Shown here: piece by piece, positions 42,739 to 51,819 of the stretch
Position numbering within the stretch: position 1 is the stretch's first letter
How the letters are laid out: each line of letters opens with the position of its first letter
From: an uncultured Subdoligranulum sp.
Lineage (GTDB): Bacteria; Bacillota; Clostridia; Oscillospirales; Ruminococcaceae
Direction: 5' to 3'
Length of the DNA: 61,124 bases
Assembly: GCA_904374465.1 (NCBI GenBank)
Contig: CAJFFY010000032.1
Span: 1 to 61,124, forward strand
Program-made: the position numbers and the translations under genes
Notes under the pieces: model-generated
The model's database searches: none
What the model saw: the letters and a program-made list of their open reading frames with translations, nothing else
What the model was told of the DNA's origin: nothing

Positions 42739-42805
42739 TAGAAACACACCCCGTTTTTCTCACTTCTGTATCATTTTCCGGGAAGGCTGCGCGCCTTCCC
42801 GACGA

Positions 42806-44038
42806 TCATCCTTGGGCCTGCGCCACGGCTTTTGCGGCCGCCTGGGCGGTGGACCAGGCAATCTGCAGGTTGTAGCCGCCGGTGCGGGCATCCACATCCA
42901 GCACCTCGCCGGCAAAATAGAGCCCCGGACAGCATTTGCTGGCCATGGTCTTGGGGTCCACCTGGCGCACATCCACACCGCCCGCCGTGACCACCGCATG
43001 TTCCCGGTCCCCCAGGGCGGTGATGGGTACTTCCCAGTGCTTGCAAAGACGCACCAATGCCTGTTTTTGTTCCCGGGTGATCTGGGCCGCCCGGGTGGCG
43101 GGATCCACACCCCACTTTTCCACTGCCACCGGCCGCATGGAATGGGGCAGCAGTTTTTCCAGGGCGCCCTGGACACTGTGCCCGCCCAGCGCCGCGAAGT
43201 CCCGGGTCAGGCGGTCGTAAAGCGTTTTTTCATCCAGTGCCGGTTTCAGGTCAAAGGCACAGACGTACCGATGCCGGGCCAGATCTTCGATGTAGGTGCT
43301 GGCGGACAGTACCAGCGGCCCCGACAGGCCGAAATGGGTGAACAGTGCCTCGCCCTGCTCCGAAAAAAGCGGTTTGCCGTCGCAGAGCAGCGTCAGCCGG
43401 ACGTTGCGCAGCGACAGGCCCATCATTTTGCGGCAGGCCGGGTCGGGGCTGACCAGACTGCACAGGCTGGGCTGGGGGTCCACGATGGTGTGTCCCGCCT
43501 GACGGGCCAGTTGGTATCCGCTGCCGTCGCTGCCGGTAACCGGATAGCTGATGCCGCCGGTGGCGATCAGCGTCGCTGCCGCCCGCAGCGTCTGGCCCCG
43601 GTCAGTGACAACACCCCGGCAGACGCCCTCTTCCAGGATCAGTTTTTGGGCGCTGCCGCGCAGAAACTCCGCCTCTCCGGCATAACTGCGCAGCGCTGCC
43701 AGCACATCCGCCGCCCGGTCGCTTTGGGGGAAGACCCGACGTCCCCGCTCGGTTTTGAGGGGTACGCCCAGGGATTCAAACAATTCCATGGCCGCCGACG
43801 GCGGAAAGGCGTACAAACTGGAATAAAGGAACCGGCCGTTATGGCGCACATACGGCAAAAATTCCCGCACATCGCTGTCACTGGTAACATTGCAGCGCCC
43901 CTTGCCGGTGATGAGCAGTTTTTGGCCGGGCCCCTTGGGGTTGTGCTCCAGCACGGTGACCCGCAGGCCCCGGGCGCAGGCGGCCCCCGCAGCCATCAGG
44001 CCAGCGGCGCCTGCTCCCACTATGAGCAGATCGGTCAT
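42806..44038 (-). CDS. BaiN/HI0933-family flavoprotein oxidoreductase
   Basis: The 410-residue protein starts LLIVGAGAAGLMAAG (dinucleotide fold), then KLLITGKGRCNVTSD, GGISYPVTGSDGSGYQ, and AGEVLDVDARTGGYNLQIAWSTAQAA. This sequence order defines the HI0933/BaiN flavoproteins. Some family members reduce unsaturated bile acids, but most are uncharacterised. Its start overlaps the upstream membrane glycosyltransferase gene by 4 bases. Confidence 0.88.
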   Translation of the reverse strand: MTDLLIVGAGAAGLMAAGAACARGLRVTVLEHNPKGPGQKLLITGKGRCNVTSDSDVREFLPYVRHNGRFLYSSLYAFPPSAAMELFESLGVPLKTERGRRVFPQSDRAADVLAALRSYAGEAEFLRGSAQKLILEEGVCRGVVTDRGQTLRAAATLIATGGISYPVTGSDGSGYQLARQAGHTIVDPQPSLCSLVSPDPACRKMMGLSLRNVRLTLLCDGKPLFSEQGEALFTHFGLSGPLVLSASTYIEDLARHRYVCAFDLKPALDEKTLYDRLTRDFAALGGHSVQGALEKLLPHSMRPVAVEKWGVDPATRAAQITREQKQALVRLCKHWEVPITALGDREHAVVTAGGVDVRQVDPKTMASKCCPGLYFAGEVLDVDARTGGYNLQIAWSTAQAAAKAVAQAQG

Positions 44039-45705
44039 GCAGCGTTCTCCTTTCGTTTTTTCGGCCAGCCGAACGCCGCGATCGACACAAAGGCATACAA
44101 AACAAGCAGCGGATGTACCGTGGCCAGGTACATGGTGGAGGTGCCGATGCCGAAGCTGGATACCTCCACAAAGGCAATCATGGCACAGCGCAGCAGCGCC
44201 ATACCCAGCAAGCCAAACAGCAGCAGCCAGAGCACGGCAGTCTCCGCCTTACGGCGGCGCAGCATGCCGGGTAGGGCGCCAAAATGGCAGACCAGCCCCG
44301 TCAGCAGCCCTACCACCAGCAACAGCCGGTACAGCCAGGTGATGCCGCCCATCCCGGCAAAGACCAGCTTTTGGTACGGGCTGTAATAGGGTGTATCTTT
44401 ACCGGCCTCGGCGGCATTGTTGAAGCCGCAATGCAGGTAACCGGACCATTGGGCGATGTCCTCCTCTGTGCCGATGGAGCGTGCCGTCTCGTAGGGGGCA
44501 CAGTCGGCAAAGGTCACCACATGGAGCAGCGAGCGGGCCGTTTCGGCCAGGGTGGGCGCTACATAGGACAACCGGATGGGCTGGTTGGTGGCTGCCCGCT
44601 CCCCCGTCCGGCTGGGCAGGGTGCCATCCTCACAGGCAGCATTGATGGCGTCGGCCACCTGCTGCCAGTAGGCATCGGCGGTCTGGGCGCTGGCATAGAT
44701 GCCCTCATACTGGGCAGCCCGGCGGATGGCCCAGTAAAAGCTACCGGCACGGTAATCGTCCCGTTCCGGGTCCCGGAAATCGTTCTGCAGCTGTTCGTCT
44801 TCCTCCAGCCAGTAGGCCAGAGGTTCCAGCTCAGGCACCGCCGCATAGAGTTTTTCCCGGGCGTCGGCGGGCACCGAGAGCAGCGGATCGGTACTGTCGG
44901 TATCCACCCGCATCATGGCCCCCATGGCGGCGGCAAAGGACCCTTCGGAAAAATCCGAAAGGGCAAACACCCCGTACTGACGGCTGTTCAGGCCGCAGAA
45001 GGTCAGCACGGCCACCGCCAGTACGCCGTAGGGCAACACCTGCACCGCGCAGCTGCGCCAGCGGCGGGCACGCACCAGCACCACCAGCAGGATGACGGTT
45101 GCCACCGCCCCGAAGGGCAGCAGAAACAAACCGGCGTCCTCCCGGTCCAGATACCCGCAGGCCAGGCCCACACCCGCCGCCAGCCCCCAGGGCCAGAGGG
45201 ATGCTTCCGGCCGGAGCACGGCGCGCAGCGCCATACCCGCCATACCGGCAAAGAAAATCAGACACAAGGCCGGGAAGATATTGTCCCGGTAGACCCGCAG
45301 TGTGTAGGCTGCCCAGCTGGAGGGCAAAAATGCCAGCACAGCGAACAGTCCCAGCGTCCACGCCCGGGAACGCCACAGGGGGGAAAAGGCGAAGGCCGTC
45401 AACAGCGAAGCAGCGCACCAAAGTCCGGCTCCCGCCACCAGGTAGGGCAGATGCAGGGCGTGAAGCAGCGCCAGCCAGACCGGGAAAAACATTGCCTTGG
45501 ACAGGGTCAGGTAATCGTAAGCGCCCAGCCATTCCCCCGCCGTGATGGCGTTGGCTGCCCGGAACATCAGTTCATCGTCCAGGGGGGCGCCCCCCACCCA
45601 AGTATATGCCTGCTGAAAGGCTGTCAGCGCGCAGCGCAAACACACCAGCAGTGCCACGCACAGCCAGAAGGTACGGCGATTCAGTTGTAGGCGGTTTTTT
45701 CCCAT
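44035..45705 (-). CDS. Hypothetical polytopic membrane protein, GT-C-like
   Basis: The 556-residue protein has about ten membrane helices. Its first outer loop reads GGAPLDDELMFRAANAI, where the paired Asp/Glu fits the GT-C catalytic position. An extracytoplasmic insert runs from about residue 280 to 450 (RVDTDSTDPLLSVPADARE onward). No specific family could be named. The ATG overlaps the GT2 stop by one base, and the stop overlaps the BaiN-like gene, placing it inside one operon. It likely transfers a lipid-linked sugar outside the membrane (inference). Confidence 0.68.
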   Translation of the reverse strand: MGKNRLQLNRRTFWLCVALLVCLRCALTAFQQAYTWVGGAPLDDELMFRAANAITAGEWLGAYDYLTLSKAMFFPVWLALLHALHLPYLVAGAGLWCAASLLTAFAFSPLWRSRAWTLGLFAVLAFLPSSWAAYTLRVYRDNIFPALCLIFFAGMAGMALRAVLRPEASLWPWGLAAGVGLACGYLDREDAGLFLLPFGAVATVILLVVLVRARRWRSCAVQVLPYGVLAVAVLTFCGLNSRQYGVFALSDFSEGSFAAAMGAMMRVDTDSTDPLLSVPADAREKLYAAVPELEPLAYWLEEDEQLQNDFRDPERDDYRAGSFYWAIRRAAQYEGIYASAQTADAYWQQVADAINAACEDGTLPSRTGERAATNQPIRLSYVAPTLAETARSLLHVVTFADCAPYETARSIGTEEDIAQWSGYLHCGFNNAAEAGKDTPYYSPYQKLVFAGMGGITWLYRLLLVVGLLTGLVCHFGALPGMLRRRKAETAVLWLLLFGLLGMALLRCAMIAFVEVSSFGIGTSTMYLATVHPLLVLYAFVSIAAFGWPKKRKENAA

Positions 45706-46619
45706 TATTTCTGCAGTTTTTCGATACTTTCCACAAGATATTTCTGCTGCTTGAAGGTCAGGTCCAACAGCAGCGAAAGGTATTTGACCACGATGGTGAG
45801 CACGGCAAACAGCCCCGCAAACCCCAGCGTGATGACAAACATGGTGGTGGTCCACCCGGCCACCGGATGCCCGGTGAAGAAGACGATGACCGTATAGAGC
45901 AGCTCCGCCAGAGCCAGCGCCATCATGCACAGGGTGATGCCCATACTGGCCTTGAACCCGGCGTCGGTGTAAAGTGCCAGGCTGTCCATAGCCAGATTGA
46001 ACCGTCCCGTCCGCTTCTCCGCCAGACGGCCTTCAAACGTCAGGTCTGCCATCTTGAGGCCGGAAGCCGCATAGGCAGCCTTGCGGTAGGGCAGATGAGC
46101 GCTGGAGGCATGGACCCGGTTGATGGCCCGCCGGGTCACCAGCCGGAAGGCATCGGTACGCAGCCGGTAAGGCGAGTGGGAATTGGCATTGAAGATTTTG
46201 TAGAACAGTTCACTGCCGCCACTGCGGATGACGCTGGGGCAGACCGAGACAATGTCGTTGCCCCGCAACGCCGTGCGGTAAGCATCAAAGATGCAGGAAG
46301 CCGGGTAGGGCATGTCGGTGGAGTCGAACTCGTAGACATAGTCACCGATGGCGGCATCCAGCCCGGCGTTCATGGCATTTTCCAGCCCGTGGTACAGGCT
46401 CATATGCAGGATAGTCAGCGGGGCTGCCTGTTCCCTGCCCCAGGCCCGCAGGGCTTTCACCGTGTCATCGGTGCAGGCGTCGTCCACAGCGATGAGCTCA
46501 TACTGGGCAAAATGGGCATCCAGTTCCGCCGTCACGGCCTTGCAGAAAGTCACCGCCCGCTCCCCGTCATTGTGAAGGTAGATCACCGCCGAGATAAAGT
46601 TTTTTTCTTTTGTATTCAC
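45705..46619 (-). CDS. Glycosyltransferase family 2
   Basis: The 304-residue protein has FISAVIYLHNDGERAV, then ELIAVDDACTDDTV (nucleotide-binding Asp) and DYVYEFDSTDMPYP as the DxD-like site. Two C-terminal membrane helices follow. It fits a GT2 that builds a lipid-linked sugar. It overlaps the FAD oxidoreductase gene by 4 bases and the next gene by one base. Confidence 0.85.
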   Translation of the reverse strand: MNTKEKNFISAVIYLHNDGERAVTFCKAVTAELDAHFAQYELIAVDDACTDDTVKALRAWGREQAAPLTILHMSLYHGLENAMNAGLDAAIGDYVYEFDSTDMPYPASCIFDAYRTALRGNDIVSVCPSVIRSGGSELFYKIFNANSHSPYRLRTDAFRLVTRRAINRVHASSAHLPYRKAAYAASGLKMADLTFEGRLAEKRTGRFNLAMDSLALYTDAGFKASMGITLCMMALALAELLYTVIVFFTGHPVAGWTTTMFVITLGFAGLFAVLTIVVKYLSLLLDLTFKQQKYLVESIEKLQK

Positions 46620-47734
46620 AGTTCCAGCACCTCATCCAAATCATATACGGTATTGATCTTACCCGAAAGTACACTGACCAGCCGGGGTTGCTCGCTCATG
46701 ACCCGGATCACCGTGGGGCGAGAGTCGTCAATCTCGCTGGCTTTCAGGATGGGTTTCATGCTGAACAGACTGCTGTGATAGGCAAACCCGTACTCTTCCT
46801 TCAGATACTTGCGGGCCAGGCGGCTCATGTAGGGCCAGGCGCTGGCCGGCTTGGCCGGGCATTCATTGCAGTTGTACAGATTGCCAGGCGCACAGCGGCC
46901 ACCGCTTTCCGCCTGGCAGGTAAAGGTGGCCACACTGTCGTAGCTGGTTTCGTGGGGGGTGAAGGTCACGCTGGTCAGACTGTGCAGACCGGTCTGGCCA
47001 AAGGGCATCAGGCTGAAGAAGGGCCCGTCCATGACGGTGATCCCGGTGTGCTGCAGCCGCTCGTCCACCGTGCAGAGGATCATCTCGCACTTTTCGTATT
47101 TGATCTGGAAGGGGGACAGCCCCAGCAGGGCGTGCACGTCGTTGACGCCCGCATAGGTGGCGTTGAGCAGGTAGGGCGTTTCGGCGGTGATGTCCCCCGC
47201 CGTCACCCGCCAGGCATCCCCCACCCGCTCGATGCGTTCCGGCTTATGGTTGTACAGCACGGTCACCTGGGGCAGCTTGGCCAGCTGTTCCAGGAACCAC
47301 CGCTTGAGTACCTGGGCATCGTAGGTGTATTCGGTGGTCAGGAATGCCCCGTCGCACAGTCCGGGATTGAAATATTTGGTGGGGGCCACGTCGTCACAGC
47401 GGATGCCCGCCGCGGCGCAAAAGCGGCGGAACTCCGCCGCGTTGGTCCAGGAAAAATGGGCACTGGTGGCATAAATCTGGTCAAATTCGGTATGCAGGCA
47501 GAAGCCGTAGTCCCGGCAGAAGCGCGCAAAATAGTGGGCGCTCTTGATGGCCGTGGAGTAGCTGCGGGGATAGTGGTAACCCATGTGCACCCGGGCCTGG
47601 TTGATGTAGGTGGCGCGCATGAAGGGCGCGGGGTCCCGCTCCAGCACCAGAATCTTCTGGCCGGCGGCGCCGCATTTTTGCGCCGCATACAAGCCGTACA
47701 GCCCGGCACCGAGAATGATTTTATCGTAGGTCAT
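46616..47734 (-). CDS. FAD-dependent oxidoreductase (DAO-like) in a glycan operon
   Basis: The 372-residue protein has the dinucleotide motif KIILGAGLYGLYAAQKC and RDPAPFMRATYINQARVHMGYHYPR, with a C-terminal SVLSGKINTVYDLDE. It resembles D-amino-acid-oxidase-like oxidoreductases that recur in surface polysaccharide loci. It may oxidise a nucleotide- or lipid-linked sugar. It lies between two GT2 genes, overlapping one by 4 bases, so it is very likely part of the same pathway. The substrate is unknown. Confidence 0.75.
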   Translation of the reverse strand: MTYDKIILGAGLYGLYAAQKCGAAGQKILVLERDPAPFMRATYINQARVHMGYHYPRSYSTAIKSAHYFARFCRDYGFCLHTEFDQIYATSAHFSWTNAAEFRRFCAAAGIRCDDVAPTKYFNPGLCDGAFLTTEYTYDAQVLKRWFLEQLAKLPQVTVLYNHKPERIERVGDAWRVTAGDITAETPYLLNATYAGVNDVHALLGLSPFQIKYEKCEMILCTVDERLQHTGITVMDGPFFSLMPFGQTGLHSLTSVTFTPHETSYDSVATFTCQAESGGRCAPGNLYNCNECPAKPASAWPYMSRLARKYLKEEYGFAYHSSLFSMKPILKASEIDDSRPTVIRVMSEQPRLVSVLSGKINTVYDLDEVLEL

Positions 47735-47773
47735 AACGCGTTCCCCCGGCGCCGCCCGGCGCCTTGTTTTTTG

Positions 47774-48574
47774 TTACGGATTGTATTTGCCGGCCATGGC
47801 GTTGAGCAGCACCTTCAACAGGTCGCTGTTGCCCTTGAACCCGGTAATTTTGGTGGGTGTTTTGCCGGTAGCCGGATAGGCCCGGGTCACCGGCACTTCG
47901 CAGGCGCGCAGTCCCAGCTGGGTGGCACGGATGCTCAGGTAGGCCAGCAGCTCGTACCCCTCAAAGACGTCCCGCAGCGGGCGCACGTCGGGATGGGTCA
48001 GGTATTCCCGGCTGTAGGCCCGGTAGGCGTTGGTGGTGTCGGTGAACCACTGGCGGGCCGCCAGACTGACCAGCGGTGCGTGAATCAGCCGCACGGCGGC
48101 ATAGCGCATCGGCGGCGTGTTGATGGCATGGCCGCCCCGACGGAACCGGCTGCCCTGGACCAGGTCGTATCCTTCCCGGAGTTTTTCGATAAAGCGGGGT
48201 ACGTCCTCGACGGAATCCTTGTTGTTGCCGTCGATGGTCAGCACACCCTTGTAGCCCCGGTTAAGGGCAAAATAGATGCCCATACGCAGCTGCGCCCCCT
48301 GCTTGCCGGGGCCGGTCTTGGTGAGCAGCGTGTTGACGCCGTACAGCTGCAGGGTGTCAAGTTTCATGCTGCCGTCGGTGGAACCGCCGTCGCAGATGAC
48401 CACATCGCACACTTTGTCCACTCCGGCGTGCTGGGCACGGCCCAGTTCGGTGAGGATACGGGCACCTTCGTTGATGACGGGAATCAGCAGGCAGTAATCG
48501 CTCTGCCGGGCTTCCAGCTCGGCAGCCCGGAAATCCGGCACACCGCTGATGGCGTGGCGTTCATATTCAATCAT
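47774..48574 (-). CDS. Glycosyltransferase family 2 (DPM1-like)
   Basis: The 266-residue protein reads CLLIPVINEGARILTEL, CDVVICDGGSTDGSM, VLTIDGNNKDSVEDVPRFIEKL and LVQGSRFRRGGHAINTP. It is close to polyprenyl-phosphate mannosyltransferase-like GT2 enzymes, with no membrane helices. It overlaps the sugar isomerase gene by 4 bases. Confidence 0.86.
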   Translation of the reverse strand: MIEYERHAISGVPDFRAAELEARQSDYCLLIPVINEGARILTELGRAQHAGVDKVCDVVICDGGSTDGSMKLDTLQLYGVNTLLTKTGPGKQGAQLRMGIYFALNRGYKGVLTIDGNNKDSVEDVPRFIEKLREGYDLVQGSRFRRGGHAINTPPMRYAAVRLIHAPLVSLAARQWFTDTTNAYRAYSREYLTHPDVRPLRDVFEGYELLAYLSIRATQLGLRACEVPVTRAYPATGKTPTKITGFKGNSDLLKVLLNAMAGKYNP

Positions 48575-49359
48575 GCAAATACCTCCGCAACGTAGTCCAG
48601 TGTGCGCCGGACGGTTTCCAGGTCGGTGGTTGCCATCTCCACCGAGACATAGCCGCGATAGCCCACAGCCCCCAGCAGCAGAGCCAGTTCCCGGTGCTCG
48701 GGGCGTTTCTGGAGGGGGACCAACCCCGGTTCGCTGATATGCACGTGACTGACATACTGCAGATCATCCACAAAATCCTGCAGATGCTCCCCCTGGGCCA
48801 GCATGGTGGAAAGATCCAGATTGACCGCCAGTCCGGGGTTGTCCAGCCGCTTGACCAGGGCAAAGGCCTCAGCGGTGCCGTTGAGGTAGTTGGTATAGAC
48901 GGGGGGATTGGCCTCGATGGCCAGCCGCACGCCGTACCGGGCCGCCAGATTGCCCGCCTGCATAAAGAAGGATTCCGCCTGGGCGTCAGTGGAGCCTTCC
49001 GGGCGGGTACGGTTCTTGGGGCAGCCGAAGACCAGCGACGGGCAGTTGAGGCTGTGGGCAAACTGGAAAGCGCCCGCCGTGTAGTCCAGCAGCGCCTCGC
49101 TCTGGGCCGCATCAAAAATATTGCCCGTCCGGCCGTACCAGATACTCTGCAGGCTGGGAACCTCAAAGCCCCAGCGGTGTTTCAGGTAACCGCCGAACAG
49201 CGCGGCGGAGGTCAGATTCTCGTACGGGTCCTCCGGAAAGATGCGGGTGGGCGCGATTTCCAGGCCGGTGAACCCCGCCTGCTGCATGGCGGTGTACACC
49301 GCCTCGTCGTCCTGCTTCTGCCATGCAATGTTGGAGATGGCCAGCTTACATACCGGCAT
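48571..49359 (-). CDS. Sugar phosphate isomerase/epimerase family protein (TIM barrel)
   Basis: The 262-residue TIM barrel starts KLAISNIAWQKQDDEAVYTAMQQAG and has GLEIAPTRIF, CPSLVFGCPKN, RLAIEANPP, LAVNLDLSTM and HVHISEPG, the metal-binding E, D and H set of xylose-isomerase-like epimerases. In this cluster it may interconvert keto or amino sugar intermediates. The ATG at 49359 overlaps the epimerase gene by 14 bases. Confidence 0.82.
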   Translation of the reverse strand: MPVCKLAISNIAWQKQDDEAVYTAMQQAGFTGLEIAPTRIFPEDPYENLTSAALFGGYLKHRWGFEVPSLQSIWYGRTGNIFDAAQSEALLDYTAGAFQFAHSLNCPSLVFGCPKNRTRPEGSTDAQAESFFMQAGNLAARYGVRLAIEANPPVYTNYLNGTAEAFALVKRLDNPGLAVNLDLSTMLAQGEHLQDFVDDLQYVSHVHISEPGLVPLQKRPEHRELALLLGAVGYRGYVSVEMATTDLETVRRTLDYVAEVFA

Positions 49360-50290
49360 GGTGTTTTTCCTCCCCTTGGTGCAAAAAGTGCCTGATATCG
49401 TCCAGTTCCTGAGCTTCGGTGCAAAGATAGGCCCCGTCGCCCCCCAGCAGCGCGCCGTACCGGCTGCGCAGGTCGTAGTCAAAGGGCGTGCCGGGCAATT
49501 CGTTGTGCCAGTCGGTGCGGCCGGTTACCGCCGTGTAGACCGTACTGGCCGCAATGGGCGGCGTGCAGAGATGCAAAAGGCGCAGCCCGGCCTTGCGGGC
49601 CGCCGTGATGTCCTGCCACAGGCGGCCCAGATTGTAAAACTGGTAACGGCTGCGGGAGTCGGTGAAGGCCAGTGCGTTAAAGTCATTATGGGCAAAAAAA
49701 TCCCGCAGTGCAGCGGCATCCACCCGGCCGTTGACCTTGTAGAATCCGTTGTCCGCCAGGGTGTACCCCTCCCGCACCAGCGCCGATTGTTTCGAGAGTT
49801 CCTCGTATTTGGGGGGCTTGAGCATGGACGGCGTGAGGGTGCGCAGGTCATAGAGGAAATTCTTCTTCAGACCCTTGCCGTAAAGCGCCGGCAGACGGAC
49901 GATGAGGGCCTGGGGGAAATCCTGACGCACCCACTGTTCCAGCTGCAGCCGGTTGCGGCCGTAAGCCGAAAGGCCTTCGGTGTCCGGCGCATCGTTTTCG
50001 TCCTTGCCGCGGCTGTCGGCGTATACGGCGATGCTGGAGATCAGCACCACCTCTTTGGGGGCAATCTTCTGCAGATTTTCCCGGGCTGCTGCCATCACGG
50101 CCAGGTCGGCCGCCGGGTCCGCATTGGCCAGGAACATGGCCGCCGGCACCCCCGCATAGACGCACAAATCGGGGCGGGTGCCGTACTGCGCCGCCACATC
50201 CTTGCTGTGGCAGACCGCCGCAAACCGGTGGCTGGCCATCAGGTTGCCACCCACAAAGCCGGTGGACCCCACCAGAAGATCGCTGTACAC
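49346..50290 (-). CDS. NAD-dependent epimerase/dehydratase-like (SDR) protein
   Basis: The 314-residue protein has the short-chain motif LLVGSTGFVGGNLM and AVYADSRG with a later LSAYGRNRLQLEQ, the Tyr and Lys positions of extended SDR enzymes. VRLPALYGKGLKKNFLYDL follows. It uses a GTG start at 50290 with GGGGCGAAG upstream. It opens the second glycan operon after the promoter at 50328-50356. It would modify a nucleotide-activated sugar. Confidence 0.75.
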   Translation of the reverse strand: MYSDLLVGSTGFVGGNLMASHRFAAVCHSKDVAAQYGTRPDLCVYAGVPAAMFLANADPAADLAVMAAARENLQKIAPKEVVLISSIAVYADSRGKDENDAPDTEGLSAYGRNRLQLEQWVRQDFPQALIVRLPALYGKGLKKNFLYDLRTLTPSMLKPPKYEELSKQSALVREGYTLADNGFYKVNGRVDAAALRDFFAHNDFNALAFTDSRSRYQFYNLGRLWQDITAARKAGLRLLHLCTPPIAASTVYTAVTGRTDWHNELPGTPFDYDLRSRYGALLGGDGAYLCTEAQELDDIRHFLHQGEEKHHAGM

Positions 50291-50327
50291 ACACTTCGCC
50301 CCATTTCTACATATTCATACAGAATGC

Positions 50328-50356
50328 ATTATAACCGATTACCGCACAAAAAGCAA
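50328..50356 (-). promoter_or_regulatory. Sigma-A-type promoter of the epimerase-led operon
   Basis: On the minus strand TTGCTT (50356-50351) and TATAAT (50333-50328) are 17 bp apart. The -35 box overlaps the T run of the upstream terminator. Confidence 0.72.
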
Positions 50357-50384
50357 CGCCCCGCGTTGTGAGAAACGCGGGGCG
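50346..50384 (-). terminator. Intrinsic terminator of the wbpG-hisF-hisH unit
   Basis: On the minus strand CGCCCCGCG pairs with CGCGGGGCG across a TTTCTCACAA loop; TTGCTTTTT follows. It lies a few bases after hisH. Confidence 0.78.
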
Positions 50385-50389
50385 TCAGC

Positions 50390-51037
50390 TTATTTTTGAC
50401 AAACGTTTAGAAATTGACTGAGAATTGACAGTCCCACCGGACCGGATTTTTCGGGATGAAACTGGCACCCCACCACGTTACCATGCGCGGCGACCGCACA
50501 GACGTCGCGCCCGCCGTAGCGGGTATCAGCCAGGCGGTCCGCTTCCTCGGCGGGCTTGGCCTCATAGCTGTGGATGAAATAGCATTCCTGGCCGGGGGTG
50601 ACACCGGACAGCACCGTGCCGGCAAAATCCGTCCGGCCGCCCGCCGGGTAAAGCGGATCCCAGCGGATATGCGGTACCCGCTGGGGGTTGCCCTGCACAT
50701 CCTGGGCGGGAATTTTTACCACCCGACCGGGAATGAATCCCAATCCGGGGTAAAGTCCGAACTCTTCGGACTCATCGAACAGCATCTGCATACCCAGGCA
50801 GATGCCCAGCAGGGGCGCTCCCTCCGCGACCCTTTGGCGGATCGGTTCCACCAGACCCAGTTTTTCCAGACCGGCCATGCCGTCGCGGAACGCACCCACG
50901 CCCGGCAGGACCAGCGCCTCGGCGCTTCGCACATCCGCCGGGTCACTGGTCAGCAGCGTTTCGGCGCCACAGTGGGCAAAGGCGTTCTGCACGCTGCGCA
51001 GGTTGGACAGGCCGTAGTCAATGACCGTTACTTTCAT
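50390..51037 (-). CDS. hisH: HisH-like glutamine amidotransferase of a sugar amidination pathway
   Basis: The 215-residue protein has IDYGLSNLRSVQNAF, VLPGVGAFRDGM, PLLGICLGMQML (catalytic Cys) and GCQFHPEKSG (His and Glu), all of HisH. It releases ammonia from glutamine and feeds it to HisF. No other histidine genes are near, whereas a WbpG-type gene is adjacent, so it is read as the HisH2-type subunit for acetamidino sugar formation. It overlaps hisF by 4 bases. Confidence 0.85.
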   Translation of the reverse strand: MKVTVIDYGLSNLRSVQNAFAHCGAETLLTSDPADVRSAEALVLPGVGAFRDGMAGLEKLGLVEPIRQRVAEGAPLLGICLGMQMLFDESEEFGLYPGLGFIPGRVVKIPAQDVQGNPQRVPHIRWDPLYPAGGRTDFAGTVLSGVTPGQECYFIHSYEAKPAEEADRLADTRYGGRDVCAVAAHGNVVGCQFHPEKSGPVGLSILSQFLNVCQK

Positions 51038-51801
51038 ACGCTGCGCACCTCCACACCGCCGGCCCGGATTTCTTCTTTCAGTTCGGGCACCGTTTCTTTG
51101 CCGTAGTGCAGCACCGCCGCACAAGCCACCGCATCGGCCCCCGCACGGGCCGCCTCCACAATGTCGTCGCCGCAGCCCACACCGCCGCCGCAGATGACCG
51201 GAATGTGCACGGCCTCGGTGACAGCCCGGATCAGCTCCAGATCCATGCCCCGCTGCAAGCCCTCGTTATCCACGCTCATGAGCAGGATTTCTCCGGCGCC
51301 CAGGGCCTCGCCGCGCTTGGCCCACTCCACCACATCGTAGCCGGAATGGGCACGGCCGTTGTCGTAGTAGGCCTCCCACTTGCCGGGCCAGGTGCGGCTG
51401 CGCTTGGCCTGGATGGACAGCACCATGCACTGGCTGCCGAAGGCCTCGGCAATTTCGGTAATGAGCTCGGGGCGCTTGATGGCCGCCGTGTTGACGGCCA
51501 CCTTGTCGGCGCCCATGGAAAGCAGATGGCGCACATCCTCCACACTGCGCACACCGCCGCCCACACACACCGGGATGAAGACGTCATCTACCGTTTTGCG
51601 CACAATATCGCTGAGGTTGTTGCGGTTGTACAGGCTGGCCACAATATCAATGTAGAGCAGCTCATCAATGCCCTGCTCATAGTACTGTTTTGCGAATTGG
51701 TTGGGATCGCCCAGTTTGCGCAGCCCTTCCATCTGGATGCCCTTGACCAGATTGGTGTCCTTGACGTCCAGTCGGGCGATCAGGCGTATTTTGTCTGCCA
51801 T
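51034..51801 (-). CDS. hisF: HisF-like cyclase subunit, sugar amidination type
   Basis: The 255-residue TIM barrel reads IARLDVKDTNLVKGIQMEGLRKLGDP, GIDELLYIDIVAS, CVGGGVRSVEDVR and CGGGVGCGDDIVEA, with the ammonia-channel end of HisF. The LVKGIQMEGLRKLGDP region differs from histidine-pathway HisF and is typical of paralogs that work with WbpG or PseA proteins. It follows wbpG by 18 bases. Confidence 0.85.
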   Translation of the reverse strand: MADKIRLIARLDVKDTNLVKGIQMEGLRKLGDPNQFAKQYYEQGIDELLYIDIVASLYNRNNLSDIVRKTVDDVFIPVCVGGGVRSVEDVRHLLSMGADKVAVNTAAIKRPELITEIAEAFGSQCMVLSIQAKRSRTWPGKWEAYYDNGRAHSGYDVVEWAKRGEALGAGEILLMSVDNEGLQRGMDLELIRAVTEAVHIPVICGGGVGCGDDIVEAARAGADAVACAAVLHYGKETVPELKEEIRAGGVEVRSV

Positions 51802-51819
51802 ATCCGTCTGCCTCCGGAA

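Noticed and set aside
50390..51801. HisH and HisF as parts of histidine biosynthesis
   Set aside because: No other his gene is nearby, the HisF N-terminal sequence is of the sugar-amidination type, and a WbpG-type gene is adjacent.
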